DNA of 64,000 bases from Candidatus Ruthia magnifica str. Cm (Calyptogena magnifica) (GCF_000015105.1 NC_008610.1:620001-684000), one strand, 5' to 3'. Positions 31,095 through 41,557 are shown, numbered from the stretch's first letter. Program-made: numbers and translations. The notes: generated by a model not told the origin, from the letters alone.

Positions 31095-32942
31095 ATGCCA
31101 TTGATTACGCTTGACAATATTTCTCTTAGTTTTTCTGACAAACCTATCCTAAACGAGATAAATTCAACCATCCATAAAGGCGATAAAATCGCACTTATTG
31201 GTAGAAATGGTGAAGGAAAATCTACTTTTATGCGTATTCTTGCTGGCACAATTGAGCCAGATGATGGTAAATTAAAAATAAAAAAAGGTACCAAAATTAG
31301 CTATTTAGAACAAACACTGCCACAAGATAATGATAAAAATCTATTTGACATTGTGGCAGAAGGTCTGGGAGAAATTGGCATTATTCTCAAAAAATACAAG
31401 CATTTAATTAATGATGGAAAATTAGAAAAGGTTGACGAGGTACAAGAAAAAATTGATCAGTTAAATGGTTGGCAATATTTACATAAAATTCAAGCTATTC
31501 TTAATCGTTTTACACTCAACGCTGATACGATTTTATCCACACTTTCTGGTGGTTGGAGAAGGCGTGTTATGCTAGCTCAAGCGTTAATTCAAGAACCAGA
31601 TGTGTTATTGCTTGATGAACCAACTAACCACATGGATATTACTGCCATCCTTAATCTTGAGTGTATGTTAAAAGATTATCATGGTACTTTAGTACTTATT
31701 AGTCATGATCGCTCATTTGTTAAAAGTATTGTTAATCGTGTGTTTGATCTTGATCGTGGAAATTTATCAGTATTTAATTGTGATTATATTGATTATGTCA
31801 AACGCAAAGGTGAACAACTGCACGCCGAAGAAATTGCTAACACACGATTTGATAAAAAACTTGCACAAGAAGAGACTTGGATCAGACAAGGCATTAAAGC
31901 TAGACGCACTCGCAATGAAGGACGCGTTCGCGTTTTACAATCTATGCGTGAATTATTTATAAATCGCCGTACGAAAAAAGGCCAAGTTAAAATCCATGCA
32001 CTAAATGATGAAAATCGCGCCTCCAAATTGGTGTTTGAAGTTAAAAAAATTAACTATCAAATTGCCGACCTAACCTTGATTAAAGATTTTTCTATGCCGG
32101 TACTCAAAGGTGAGAAAATTGGTATTATTGGCGACAATGGCACTGGAAAATCAACCTTTATTAAGCTTTTACTTGATGAGTTGCAACCCAATAGTGGTTT
32201 TATTCGTCGCTCTAAAACCATTCAACTAGCCTACTTTGATCAAATGCGTGAGCATCTTGATCCTAACATGAAAGCTATGGATTTCGTCTCTGAAGGTCGT
32301 GAACGTATTGATATTGGCGGAAAAAATAAGCATATTATTGATTACTTACGTCAATTCTTATTTACTGGAAAGCAAGCCATGACAGCAATTAAAATGTTCT
32401 CTGGTGGTGAAAAAAATCGTCTCATGTTGGCTAGAATCTTATCCAAACCCGCTAATTTATTAGTGCTTGATGAACCAACAAATGATCTTGATGTAGAAAC
32501 ACTTGAATTGTTAGAAGAAATGTTGATAGATTATAGCGGTACTTTAATTTTAATCTCTCATGATAGGACTTTTTTAAATAATATTGTTGGCTCTACAGTT
32601 GTTATGGATGGTAATGGCATTATCAATCAATACGCTGGTGGTTATAATGATTATCTGATTCAAAAACAAGACAAATTAAACCAGCAAAAAGATAAGCCTA
32701 AAATTAAAATAACTAAAAAACCAACAGAAAATACTAAAAAATTAAGTTACAAACAACAGAAAATACTAAAAAATTTACTAAAAAAAATTGAGAAAGTTGA
32801 AATAAAAATTGAGAAAGTTCAATTACAATTATTAGACCCTGAGTTTTTTCAACAAGAAAAATCTCAAGATTCCTTAATCGCACTTGCCAGATTAAAGTTT
32901 GATCTTGAAAGATATTATGAGAAATGGGAAGCTTTGGAATGA
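31095..32942 (+). CDS. uup: ABC-F family ATPase Uup
   Basis: A 615-residue soluble protein with two ABC ATPase domains and no membrane segment. Walker A motifs are GRNGEGKSTF and GDNGTGKSTF; signature motifs are LSGGWRRR and FSGGEKNR; both Walker B regions read LLDEPTN or VLDEPTN. The C terminus is a lysine-rich coiled coil. The start MPLITLDNISLSFSDKPIL resembles E. coli Uup. ABC-F proteins act on ribosomes; Uup also affects transposon excision. It overlaps the following HAD gene by an ATGA. Confidence 0.9.
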   Translation: MPLITLDNISLSFSDKPILNEINSTIHKGDKIALIGRNGEGKSTFMRILAGTIEPDDGKLKIKKGTKISYLEQTLPQDNDKNLFDIVAEGLGEIGIILKKYKHLINDGKLEKVDEVQEKIDQLNGWQYLHKIQAILNRFTLNADTILSTLSGGWRRRVMLAQALIQEPDVLLLDEPTNHMDITAILNLECMLKDYHGTLVLISHDRSFVKSIVNRVFDLDRGNLSVFNCDYIDYVKRKGEQLHAEEIANTRFDKKLAQEETWIRQGIKARRTRNEGRVRVLQSMRELFINRRTKKGQVKIHALNDENRASKLVFEVKKINYQIADLTLIKDFSMPVLKGEKIGIIGDNGTGKSTFIKLLLDELQPNSGFIRRSKTIQLAYFDQMREHLDPNMKAMDFVSEGRERIDIGGKNKHIIDYLRQFLFTGKQAMTAIKMFSGGEKNRLMLARILSKPANLLVLDEPTNDLDVETLELLEEMLIDYSGTLILISHDRTFLNNIVGSTVVMDGNGIINQYAGGYNDYLIQKQDKLNQQKDKPKIKITKKPTENTKKLSYKQQKILKNLLKKIEKVEIKIEKVQLQLLDPEFFQQEKSQDSLIALARLKFDLERYYEKWEALE

Positions 32943-33568
32943 TACCATTAATCGTTGACTTGGACCATACATTAATTAATACAGACTTATTGTATGAGTC
33001 TTCAATGGGTGTATTAAATAAAAATCCACTACTTATTTTTATTTATCCCTTTTGGTTCTTGCATGGAAAAGGCCACTTAAAAGAACAATTAACTAAGCGA
33101 TTTTCTATTGATGTCAGTACCTTACCTTACAATCAAAATGTCATTGACTATATCAAAAAACGTAAAAAACAAGGTGACAAAATCATCCTTGCTACTGCTT
33201 CACACAAACTATACGCTTTTGCTGTTAGCAATTATCTTAAAATAAAAAAAACTCAGGCAAAAAATAAACAACAAGATTTTGATCTTTTTACTCACAATGA
33301 CCAACAAACAACCGTTAAAAAAATTGATTTATTTGATGACGTCATGGCAAGCAACAAAAATTTTAATCTATCTTCATACAATAAAGCAGAAAAACTAATT
33401 GAACGTTTTGGCGATAAAGGTTTTGACTACATGGGCGATCATATGCGTGATTTACCTATTTGGGAAGTATCCAATTTGTCAATTTTAGTTAATGCTTCAA
33501 ACAAAGTGATTAATAAAACTAAGCATCTTAATACGCTAATTTTATCAAAAAAAGTGCACTATTTTTAA
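32939..33568 (+). CDS. HAD-family phosphatase domain protein (UbiA-fusion type, without the UbiA part)
   Basis: About 209 residues from the ATG at 32939, which overlaps the uup stop (ATGA). The HAD nucleophile motif is IVDLDHTLINTDLL, the second motif ATASHKLYA, and the acidic motif YMGDHMRDLPIWE, where the first D and D are the usual Mg ligands. The wording (NPLLIFIYPFWFLHGKGHLK and VSTLPYNQNVIDYIK) matches the N-terminal HAD domain of proteins whose C-terminal half is a UbiA-type membrane prenyltransferase. That half is absent here and no trace follows. Substrate unknown. Confidence 0.8.
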   Translation: MIPLIVDLDHTLINTDLLYESSMGVLNKNPLLIFIYPFWFLHGKGHLKEQLTKRFSIDVSTLPYNQNVIDYIKKRKKQGDKIILATASHKLYAFAVSNYLKIKKTQAKNKQQDFDLFTHNDQQTTVKKIDLFDDVMASNKNFNLSSYNKAEKLIERFGDKGFDYMGDHMRDLPIWEVSNLSILVNASNKVINKTKHLNTLILSKKVHYF

Positions 33569-33670
33569 AACTGCTACTTTTTTAGTACAATTCTAAAAGA
33601 TAAAGTGTTAATTTACGCAACTTAATATTCGCTTTTTAAATAAAAAAGTTCAAATCGTTATATCTTATCT

Positions 33671-33847
33671 TTAGACCCTTTCAATTAAATATGATAGAAT
33701 ACCTAAAAGCAGGTATATAAAGCTTGTAACAATAAATGTGACAATAATTACTCTGGTTATTTTTAAATTTTTTCCAAAAACTCGATTGTTAATCCACCAC
33801 ACAAAATAGCTAATAACAAAAACAATGATAAGTATTCTAATAAACAT
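33671..33847 (-). CDS. Small two-helix membrane protein coupled to uvrC
   Basis: A 58-codon frame, below common ORF cut-offs. It begins with ATG at 33847, one base after the uvrC stop (TAA-t-ATG). The product MFIRILIIVFVISYFVWWIN... has two hydrophobic helices (residues about 3-20 and 32-54) with a basic NRVFGKNLKITR linker. The frame is open in an otherwise stop-rich spacer, and the near overlap with uvrC argues that it is translated. Function unknown. Confidence 0.55.
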   Translation of the reverse strand: MFIRILIIVFVISYFVWWINNRVFGKNLKITRVIIVTFIVTSFIYLLLGILSYLIERV

Positions 33848-33848
33848 A

Positions 33849-35633
33849 TTAACTTTTTATTTTTTTAACTATTTTAGTCGCTAATACTAAATTAATACCG
33901 CTGACTTTTTGAATTTCATGAATAGATGCTTTTTTTATTTCTTGCAAACCACCAAAATAATTAAGTAACGCCATTCTGCGTAATTTTCCTACACCTTTAA
34001 TAGATTCTAATATTGAGGTTGTACGTCTTGAAGCGCGTTTCTTTCGATGATTTTTAATCGCAAAACGGTGTGATTCGTTTCGAATGTGATTGACTAACAT
34101 AAGCGCAGGGTCATAAGGTAGTAGATTGATTTTATTGACATTATCATCTTTAATCGTAATTAAAGTTTCAAGCCCTGCCTTTCTATTTTCTCCCTTGGCA
34201 ATGCCTACCAATTGCACATCATCCACGCCAATTGAATTCATCACCATAATAGCCTGATTAAACTGTCCTAATCCGCCATCAATAAAGATAATATCTGGTA
34301 AAGGCTTTTTATCCTTTAGTAGTTTAGAATAACGCCTATACACAACTTGATTCATTGCAGCATAATCGTCACCAGGGATAATGTTTTTAATATCAAATTG
34401 GCGATATTGACTCGCTTTTGGTACACCTTTTTCAAACACCACGCATGAGGCAACAGTTGCCTCACCCATCATATGGCTAATATCAAAGCATTCAATATAA
34501 TTAGGTAATTTGCCCAATCCTAAAATAACTTGCAAATGAACAAGTGTTGATTTTTTTCTAAATTTTGATAATAAATTTTGATTAAGATTTTCCTTAGCGG
34601 TTAAATTGGCAATATTTAGATAATGCTTTTTGTCTTTGTTCGGTGTATCAATAATATGTGTATTTAAAGCCGAAGCAATTATTTTTTTATCACTCAATTT
34701 ATGGCTAATTAATATTTGTTTTGGGGTATTTTTACCCAAATAATATAAAGGCAAAAACGCAGATAAAACTTGCTTAATATCTTGGTTATTTGAGTTTTTA
34801 GGTAAAATAAATACTTGCCCAATTTGCTTACCAGAGCGTATAAATAACACCTCAACACCGTTTACCCCATCTTGTTGAGCGATACTAACCACATCTAAAT
34901 CATTACTAGAACTTGAGGTGTGTTGTTCTTGGATGGTGCGTAAATCAATCAATTGGTCACGTAAACGCGCTGCCAATTCAAACTCTAGATTTTTAGAGGC
35001 AAGTTGCATTTTTTTTGACACTCTTTCTAGGGTTTCTCTGCCTTTACCAGATAAAAATAAAGACATCATCAATACATCTGATTGATAATTTTCATCGCTA
35101 ATTTTGTTAACGCAAGGTGCACTACATAGCCCTATTTGATATTCTAAACAAGGTCTGGAACGTGAGCGATAAGTGCTATTGGTACATTGTCTAACTTTAA
35201 AGATTTTTTTAAGTAGACTGAGCGAATCTCTAACCACATGAGCCGAAGGGTAGGGACCGAAATATTGAGCACTCTGACACTTTTTTCCTCGATAAAAACC
35301 CACTCTAGGATGTTTGTCATGGCTGATAAAGATATAGGGATAACTTTTTGAATCTTTTAATAAAATATTATATCTTGGCATATGTTGCTTAATTAGTTCA
35401 GATTCTAATAATAAAGCCTGAGTTTCCGTTGCAGTAACGATTACTTTAAAATCTTTAATATTTGCAACTAAAACCCTGGCCTTGTTCTGCTCATGTGTTT
35501 TAACAAAGTAGCTTGATACTCTATTTTTTAGATTTTTAGCCTTACCGACATAAATCACTTGATCTTGTTTATCAAACATTTGATAAACACCAGGATTAGT
35601 AGTTAAATTCTTTAGCTTTTCTTGAATTAGCAT
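33849..35633 (-). CDS. uvrC: UvrABC excinuclease subunit C
   Basis: A 594-residue nuclease that cuts both sides of DNA lesions. The GIY-YIG domain begins PGVYQMFDKQDQVIYVGKAK; a UVR motif sits near residue 200 (LASKNLEFELAARLRDQLID); the RNase H-like 5' nuclease domain follows; tandem helix-hairpin-helix motifs end the protein (SIKGVGKLRRMALLNYFGG). The length is close to E. coli (610). Nucleotide excision repair is retained although recO is dead. Confidence 0.95.
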   Translation of the reverse strand: MLIQEKLKNLTTNPGVYQMFDKQDQVIYVGKAKNLKNRVSSYFVKTHEQNKARVLVANIKDFKVIVTATETQALLLESELIKQHMPRYNILLKDSKSYPYIFISHDKHPRVGFYRGKKCQSAQYFGPYPSAHVVRDSLSLLKKIFKVRQCTNSTYRSRSRPCLEYQIGLCSAPCVNKISDENYQSDVLMMSLFLSGKGRETLERVSKKMQLASKNLEFELAARLRDQLIDLRTIQEQHTSSSSNDLDVVSIAQQDGVNGVEVLFIRSGKQIGQVFILPKNSNNQDIKQVLSAFLPLYYLGKNTPKQILISHKLSDKKIIASALNTHIIDTPNKDKKHYLNIANLTAKENLNQNLLSKFRKKSTLVHLQVILGLGKLPNYIECFDISHMMGEATVASCVVFEKGVPKASQYRQFDIKNIIPGDDYAAMNQVVYRRYSKLLKDKKPLPDIIFIDGGLGQFNQAIMVMNSIGVDDVQLVGIAKGENRKAGLETLITIKDDNVNKINLLPYDPALMLVNHIRNESHRFAIKNHRKKRASRRTTSILESIKGVGKLRRMALLNYFGGLQEIKKASIHEIQKVSGINLVLATKIVKKIKS

Positions 35634-35673
35634 CTATACAAAAAACACTTACAAAGGTAAAATTTGGTTTAAG

Positions 35674-36345
35674 TTGACTTCTCTTTTAAAAATTGTGATT
35701 AAAACACTACTCATTATATTGTCTATTTTTCCTATAAATTTTGTTTTAGCAATAGACAAAATGTCAAATATAACTCATCAAGCAATTGTGAATATTATTG
35801 ATCCGCCTAATTCAGCTGCGCTTAATATTATGGTTAGCGTCCTAAGCTCTTTAAAAGAATTAAAAAAACAAAAAAAAGACACTAAACAAAATGTTGAAGC
35901 CTTAGTTCGATTAAAACTTCTACCTAATATTGCTATAGGTGTGTTCACTAAAATTGCATTAAGTAAACATTGGGATGGCTTGAATATCCAACAAAAACAG
36001 TTCTTTCAATACTATTTTTCAGAATCTTTAATTCAAGATTATGTGGGTATTTTATCCAATTATGACAAACTTGATAGTGTTCAAATCTCAGTAGACCCTG
36101 ACATTAAACATAAGGATCATAAAGCCATTGTAAAATTAATTATTAACATTAACGATAACCTAAAGCCTAGTATTATTTTTCTAAGAATGATACGCCTAAA
36201 TATTTGGCATATATATGACATCGTGTTTTCTGGCGTAAGTATTGTTAAAAATTATCGTGCTCAATTTAACTCATATATTAAACACAAAGGTATTGATAGC
36301 TTGATTCTAAAGTTAAAAAAGAAACTTGAAAGATTGTCTAAATAA
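35674..36345 (+). CDS. mlaC: MlaC-like periplasmic phospholipid-binding protein
   Basis: 223 residues with a signal peptide ending near FVLA. The MlaC/Ttg2D fold is suggested by LLPNIAIGVFTKIALSKHWD, FFQYYFSESLIQDYVGILSN and the C-terminal pattern ending GVSIVKNYRAQFNSYI. MlaC ferries phospholipids between outer and inner membrane. The best start is TTG 35674, as no ATG is well placed. The stop overlaps the murA start (TAATG). In E. coli mlaC lies in mlaFEDCB-ibaG-murA; here only mlaC remains next to murA. Confidence 0.82.
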   Translation: MTSLLKIVIKTLLIILSIFPINFVLAIDKMSNITHQAIVNIIDPPNSAALNIMVSVLSSLKELKKQKKDTKQNVEALVRLKLLPNIAIGVFTKIALSKHWDGLNIQQKQFFQYYFSESLIQDYVGILSNYDKLDSVQISVDPDIKHKDHKAIVKLIININDNLKPSIIFLRMIRLNIWHIYDIVFSGVSIVKNYRAQFNSYIKHKGIDSLILKLKKKLERLSK

Positions 36346-37604
36346 TGTATAAGCTTATTATTAATGGTGGCATTGCGCTAAATGGCCACGTTAAAACCGC
36401 AGGATCAAAAAACTCATCTTTACCCATTTTATTTGCCTCAATATTGGCCAATGGCCCCATTACTTTAACCAATACACCACATTTAAGTGATGTTTCAACC
36501 ACACTTAGGTTATTAATGGACATGGGCGCAGAATTTATACTAGAATCAGATAATTCTTTGTTTATAGATAGCTCAAATTTAACCAACTTAGTTGCTCAGT
36601 ACAATTTAGTTAAAACCATGCGTGCTTCAATTTTAGCACTCGGGCCAATGCTTGCTAAATATTGTAAAGCAAAAATATCTCTACCTGGTGGCTGTGCAAT
36701 TGGTTCACGTCCTGTTAATTTACACTTAAAGGCATTAGAAGATTTAGGTGCTTTTATTAAGGTTGAAAATGGCTATATTTACGCCACAGCTAAAAAACTC
36801 ATTGGCACTGAAATACATTTTGACCAAATCTCAGTAACTGCCACTGAAAACATTATTATGGCAGCAACTTTGGCAACGGGCATAACTACAATTTATAATG
36901 CCGCACAAGAGCCTGAAATTGTAGATTTGATTAATTGCTTAATTAAAATGGGCGCTAAAATTTCTGGCGCTGGTACTTCAATTATCACCATTGAAGGGGT
37001 TGATGAATTATCAGGTGTGACTTATGCAGTTTGTCCTGATCGGATTGAAGCAGGCACTTATCTTGTTGCTGCAACCATCACAGGTGGCAAAATTACAATT
37101 AAAAATGTATGTTATCAATCAATGCGTGCTATTCTTGTAAAATTACTTGAAACTGGCGCGGACATTAAAACTGAAAAAAATTCAATCACACTTGATATGA
37201 AAGGAAAACGACCCAAGGCTGTTAATATCAAAACCAGTACGTATCCAAATTTCCCAACAGACATGCAAGCACAATTTACAGCACTCAACGCTATTGCTGA
37301 TGGTTATAGTACCATCACAGAAACCATTTTTGAAAATAGATTTATGCACATTCCTGAATTATCACGTATGGGCGCAAGTCTTGTTTTAGAGGGTAACACT
37401 GTTGTCTGCAAAGGGGTAAAATCTTTAACGGGTGCGTATTTAATGGCAACTGACTTAAGAGCTTCAGCATCCTTAGTATTGGCAGGACTAGCAGCAATAG
37501 GCACCACAACGATTGAACGTGTTTATCACCTAGATCGTGGTTATGAAATGATTGAGGAAAAATTAAAACTATTAGGCGCTCAAATTGAACGTGTACAGGA
37601 TTAA
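36345..37604 (+). CDS. murA: UDP-N-acetylglucosamine 1-carboxyvinyltransferase
   Basis: A 419-residue enzyme for the first committed step of peptidoglycan synthesis, same length as E. coli MurA. The N-terminal AGSKNSSLPILFASIL and the active cysteine loop LPGGCAIGSRPVNLHLKALE are visible. Cysteine at this site is the fosfomycin target in the family. It overlaps mlaC by one base and is 5 bp from hisG. Confidence 0.96.
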   Translation: MYKLIINGGIALNGHVKTAGSKNSSLPILFASILANGPITLTNTPHLSDVSTTLRLLMDMGAEFILESDNSLFIDSSNLTNLVAQYNLVKTMRASILALGPMLAKYCKAKISLPGGCAIGSRPVNLHLKALEDLGAFIKVENGYIYATAKKLIGTEIHFDQISVTATENIIMAATLATGITTIYNAAQEPEIVDLINCLIKMGAKISGAGTSIITIEGVDELSGVTYAVCPDRIEAGTYLVAATITGGKITIKNVCYQSMRAILVKLLETGADIKTEKNSITLDMKGKRPKAVNIKTSTYPNFPTDMQAQFTALNAIADGYSTITETIFENRFMHIPELSRMGASLVLEGNTVVCKGVKSLTGAYLMATDLRASASLVLAGLAAIGTTTIERVYHLDRGYEMIEEKLKLLGAQIERVQD

Positions 37605-37609
37605 AAATT

Positions 37610-38227
37610 ATGCTAACGATTGCATTATCCAAAGGTAGAATTTTAGAACAAACACTGCCTTTACTTGAAAAATCAGGTTTAATCATTGCTAAAGAAGAAC
37701 TAAACTCACGTAAATTAATTCTTGATACTAATCTTACTGACGTTCAAGTCATTATCATTCGTGCAACTGATGTACCTGTCTTTGTACAACACGGCGCTGC
37801 CGATATAGGTATTGCTGGAAAAGACGTCTTGCTTGAGCATGGCGCTAATAATTTATTCGAAGTGCTAGATTTAGACATTACTAAATGCAAACTGATGGTG
37901 GCTGCTGAGTCAAAAGACAAGCTCAAGCAAAACACACTTAAAATAGCCACCAAATATGTCAATTCAACTAAACGTTATTTTCAAAATAAAGGCCAGTCTT
38001 GTGAAATAATCAAACTTTATGGTGCAATGGAATTAGCACCTAAGGTTGGCTTGGCGCATTGTATTGTTGACTTGGTCGATACTGGAAACACCTTGAAAGC
38101 CAATGGTCTTATTGCAGTTGAACGCATTGAAGAAATTAGCTCACGCTTGGTGGTAAATACCGCCTCGTTTAAAACCAAAAATGCACAAATTAAGTCTTGG
38201 ATTCAAAATATTGAGTACAACTTGTGA
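37610..38227 (+). CDS. hisG: ATP phosphoribosyltransferase, short form
   Basis: A 205-residue catalytic subunit for the first step of histidine synthesis. [19 protein letters not shown] and [16 protein letters not shown] are typical, and E[20 protein letters not shown] covers the PRPP site. The short form lacks the C-terminal regulatory domain and in known systems works with HisZ, which is not in this window. Its end overlaps hisD by 4 bp (GTGA). Confidence 0.94.
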   Translation: MLTIALSKGRILEQTLPLLEKSGLIIAKEELNSRKLILDTNLTDVQVIIIRATDVPVFVQHGAADIGIAGKDVLLEHGANNLFEVLDLDITKCKLMVAAESKDKLKQNTLKIATKYVNSTKRYFQNKGQSCEIIKLYGAMELAPKVGLAHCIVDLVDTGNTLKANGLIAVERIEEISSRLVVNTASFKTKNAQIKSWIQNIEYNL

Positions 38228-39531
38228 TTACTAAATTAACCTCAACACAATCTGATTTTCAAGAAAAACTTACTTCATTGCTTGTATGTAATAGCTTTTA
38301 TAACAAAGAGGTCACTCAAACAGTTGATGATATTATTACTAATGTTCGTAATAATGGCGACAGCGCTTTAATTGATTACACAAATAAATTTGATGGTGTT
38401 AATGTCTCTAACATGAAAAATTTAACTATTAAATTGCCTGCGCTTAAACAAGCATTTAATACACTAAATAAAAAGCAGAAATCCGCACTAACCATAGCAG
38501 CAAACCGCGTACACCTTTACCACGAAAAACAAAAGCAAAGCACTTGGACCTATATAGAAGATGATGGCACAATGTTGGGACAAAAAATCACACCACTTGA
38601 TCGTGTTGGTTTGTACGTTCCTGGTGGAAAAGCAGCTTACCCCTCTTCTGTTTTAATGAATGCTATTCCAGCTAAAGTTGCTGGTGTAGAGTCCTTAATT
38701 ATGGTTGTGGCAACGCCCAATGGAATCAGCAATTTATTGGTATTAGCAGCAGCATACATTTCAGGCATCACTCAAGTATTTACAGTGGGTGGCGCACAAG
38801 CAATAGCAGCACTTGCCTATGGCACACAAACCATACCAAAAGTAGACAAAATTGTAGGTCCTGGTAATATTTATGTGACAACAGCCAAGCGTGCAGTATT
38901 TGGCCAAGTTGGTATTGATATGATTGCTGGCCCTAGTGAGATTTTAATTATTTGTGATGGAAAAACTAATCCTGACTGGATTGCCATGGATTTATTTTCT
39001 CAAGCAGAACACGATGAAGACGCACAATCAATCTTATTATGTCCAGATACTGACTTTATTAATCAAGTTGAAAAAAGCATTGCTAAATTACTACCTACCA
39101 TGGATAGAAAAGCCATCATTAAGACTGCACTTAAAGACCGTGGCGTACTCATTCACACAAAAGATATGAATGAAGCCATTACTTTATCTAACCAAATTGC
39201 ACCTGAACATTTAGAGCTGTCTGTTGAAGATCCACAAGTTATGTTAAATGACATAAAACACGCAGGCGCAATTTTCATGGGTCGCCACACTTGTGAATCA
39301 TTAGGGGATTATTGTGCAGGGCCAAATCACGTACTACCCACATCAGGAACAGCACGCTTTTCATCCCCTTTAGGTGTGTATGATTTTCAAAAAAAATCAA
39401 GTTTGATTATGGTATCACGCCAAGGCGCAAATACATTAGGTAAAGTAGCTGCTATTTTAGCGGATGGTGAGGGTTTACAGGCCCATGCTCAATCTGCAAA
39501 ATATCGAATAATTCATCAACACAAAATATGA
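38224..39531 (+). CDS. hisD: Histidinol dehydrogenase
   Basis: A 435-residue Zn enzyme that oxidises histidinol to histidine in two steps. [37 protein letters not shown] and the [11 protein letters not shown] metal region are conserved. It starts with GTG overlapping the hisG stop. Its own stop (TGA) overlaps the ATG of the PhzF remnant downstream, showing that a third gene was once coupled to this operon. Confidence 0.96.
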   Translation: MITKLTSTQSDFQEKLTSLLVCNSFYNKEVTQTVDDIITNVRNNGDSALIDYTNKFDGVNVSNMKNLTIKLPALKQAFNTLNKKQKSALTIAANRVHLYHEKQKQSTWTYIEDDGTMLGQKITPLDRVGLYVPGGKAAYPSSVLMNAIPAKVAGVESLIMVVATPNGISNLLVLAAAYISGITQVFTVGGAQAIAALAYGTQTIPKVDKIVGPGNIYVTTAKRAVFGQVGIDMIAGPSEILIICDGKTNPDWIAMDLFSQAEHDEDAQSILLCPDTDFINQVEKSIAKLLPTMDRKAIIKTALKDRGVLIHTKDMNEAITLSNQIAPEHLELSVEDPQVMLNDIKHAGAIFMGRHTCESLGDYCAGPNHVLPTSGTARFSSPLGVYDFQKKSSLIMVSRQGANTLGKVAAILADGEGLQAHAQSAKYRIIHQHKI

Positions 39532-40075
39532 CATTAACCATCTGTCAAATTAATGTCTTTTCAAAAACTAAACTATTTTAAAGTAACCATATAACAGCTT
39601 GTTCACTTTAAAAGCGCTCATCTGATGAACTTATGTAATCAATAACAAGTGAACATGATTAAGTATTCCACGCTAAATTAATCAAATTAGGTGATTCACG
39701 CCCTCTAAAAATAGAGAATTGTCAGAAATAGATTTTACAGATTAACAAACATTCGAACAAATTTTAAGCTCATTTTCAATAGCATCCATTGCATGTCTCA
39801 AATTTGAAGATTATATTATCATTTTAAAACGGACAAAGCATATTAACTGCAAAACTAGATTTATTTTTATTAAGACAATGGCTTTTAGAGCTGTTGTTAT
39901 CACAACAAAAGGACGTAATTTCAACTTTGTCATTCAATATTTTACACCAAAATATGGTATTAATGAAAATCCTGTTACGTTGCAAGATAACTTTCAAAAC
40001 AAGATGGTTAAATTAGACGTTAACAATCTAAATTAGAGAGTAAAAATTTCTGATAAATCTGTAAAATACATGGAA
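39528..40075 (+). pseudogene. Remnant of a PhzF-family epimerase/isomerase
   Basis: The plus strand after hisD starts [17 protein letters not shown] at the ATG overlapping the hisD stop, corresponding to the PhzF start 'iyqvdaFt...F.GNpaAV'. It then breaks up, giving LGDSRPLKIENCQK and finally AVVITTKGRNFNFVIQYFTP with KYGINENPVT, which matches 'fvsRfFaP..GipEDPVTGSah'. Several stops and shifts are present and the conserved centre is gone. No other gene lies in 39532-40100. Confidence 0.65.
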
Positions 40076-40100
40076 ATGTTCTATTAAAATTTAGCAATCC

Positions 40101-41495
40101 TTAAAAAAGAAATTTGTTACCAACACCCATATTAGACAATTTAATTTTAGAAAAATCAGGCATACCATCAGTACCTGCCATTTTAGCCATCATTTTTTGA
40201 ATCTTCCCGCTACTCATTTTTTTTTGCATTTTTTCAAATTGTTTGATAAGTTTATTAACTACTTGAATGTTCGTACCAGAGCCATTAGCAATGCGCATCT
40301 TGCGCGAACCTTTAATCAGTTTAATGTGGTTACGTTCTTTAGGTGTCATAGAATTAATAATAGCGATCATTTTCTTAGTTTCAGTCCCAACTATCATTTG
40401 ATTTTTAACATTTTGTGGAACTTGACCCATGCCTGGAAGTTTGTCCATCAACGCTTCCATGCCACCCATTTGCTCCATTTGCAAAAGTTGATCACGCATA
40501 TCAGATAAATCAAATTGACCTTTGGCCATTTGCCGAGTGTACTTTTGCACTTTTTTATGGTCAACCTTGCGTGAAATTTCTTCTACCAGAGAGAGTACAT
40601 CACCCATACCCAAAAGCCTTGAAACTACACGTTCTGGATGAAATGGCTCCAATGTATCAATTTTTTCACCAACACCTAAAAACTTAATCGGTTTGCCAGT
40701 AATATGACGTACAGACAATGCTGCACCGCCCCTAGCATCACCATCAATTTTGGTAAGAATAACTCCTGTTAATGGTAACGCATCAGCAAACGCTTTGGCA
40801 GTATGTGCCGCATCCTGACCAGTCATAGAATCAACCACAAACAAGGTTTCAATTGGATTGACTTTTTTCTGTAAGACTTTAATTTCATCCATCATTTGCT
40901 CATCTATATGCAAACGTCCCGCAGTATCAACCAATAAAACATCAAAAAACTGTTTTTGTGCATACTTTTTAGCACTAGCTACAATATCTGAGGGCTTGTC
41001 ATCAATCGTTGATGGGAAAAAATTCACTTCAACTTGCTTGGCCAATACTTCTAATTGCTCAATGGCAGCTGGACGATAAACATCAGCACTAACTACTAAT
41101 ACTTTTTTGTTTTCACGCTGTTTCAAATAAAGCGCAAGCTTAGCAATTGAGGTGGTTTTGCCCGCACCTTGCAAACCTGCCAGCATAATAACAGCTGGCG
41201 GTTGAATTTTTAAATCAAGCGATTCAGCCTCTCCGCCAATAATCTCAGTTAATTCAATTTCAACCAATTTAATAAATGCTTGTGCTGGTGTTAATCCTTG
41301 TCCAACCTTAAGACCTAATACTTTAGTTTGAACTTGATCTAAAAATACTTTAATTACCTCAAGTGCAACATCAGCTTCAAGCAGTGCACGGCGTACTTCA
41401 CGAATCGCCTCTTTAATGTTAGATTCAGATAGTTTATTTTTTCCTTGTAAAACTTTAAAACTATTTTGTAGACGCTCGGTTAAATTATCAAACAT
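40101..41495 (-). CDS. ffh: Signal recognition particle protein Ffh
   Basis: A 464-residue SRP54 GTPase that targets inner-membrane proteins with 4.5S RNA. N domain, then G motifs GLQGAGKTTSIAKLA, DTAGRLHIDEQMM and TKIDGDARGG; the methionine-rich M domain at the C terminus carries the RNA-binding KMRIANGSGTNIQVVNKLI. The length is normal. ypjD is divergent, 62 bp away, the same pairing as in E. coli. Confidence 0.97.
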   Translation of the reverse strand: MFDNLTERLQNSFKVLQGKNKLSESNIKEAIREVRRALLEADVALEVIKVFLDQVQTKVLGLKVGQGLTPAQAFIKLVEIELTEIIGGEAESLDLKIQPPAVIMLAGLQGAGKTTSIAKLALYLKQRENKKVLVVSADVYRPAAIEQLEVLAKQVEVNFFPSTIDDKPSDIVASAKKYAQKQFFDVLLVDTAGRLHIDEQMMDEIKVLQKKVNPIETLFVVDSMTGQDAAHTAKAFADALPLTGVILTKIDGDARGGAALSVRHITGKPIKFLGVGEKIDTLEPFHPERVVSRLLGMGDVLSLVEEISRKVDHKKVQKYTRQMAKGQFDLSDMRDQLLQMEQMGGMEALMDKLPGMGQVPQNVKNQMIVGTETKKMIAIINSMTPKERNHIKLIKGSRKMRIANGSGTNIQVVNKLIKQFEKMQKKMSSGKIQKMMAKMAGTDGMPDFSKIKLSNMGVGNKFLF

Positions 41496-41557
41496 TTTTT
41501 AATAAATAAAACTAAAGTACCGTATTATAGTGCTTTATATTAATTCAAAAGTTAATT

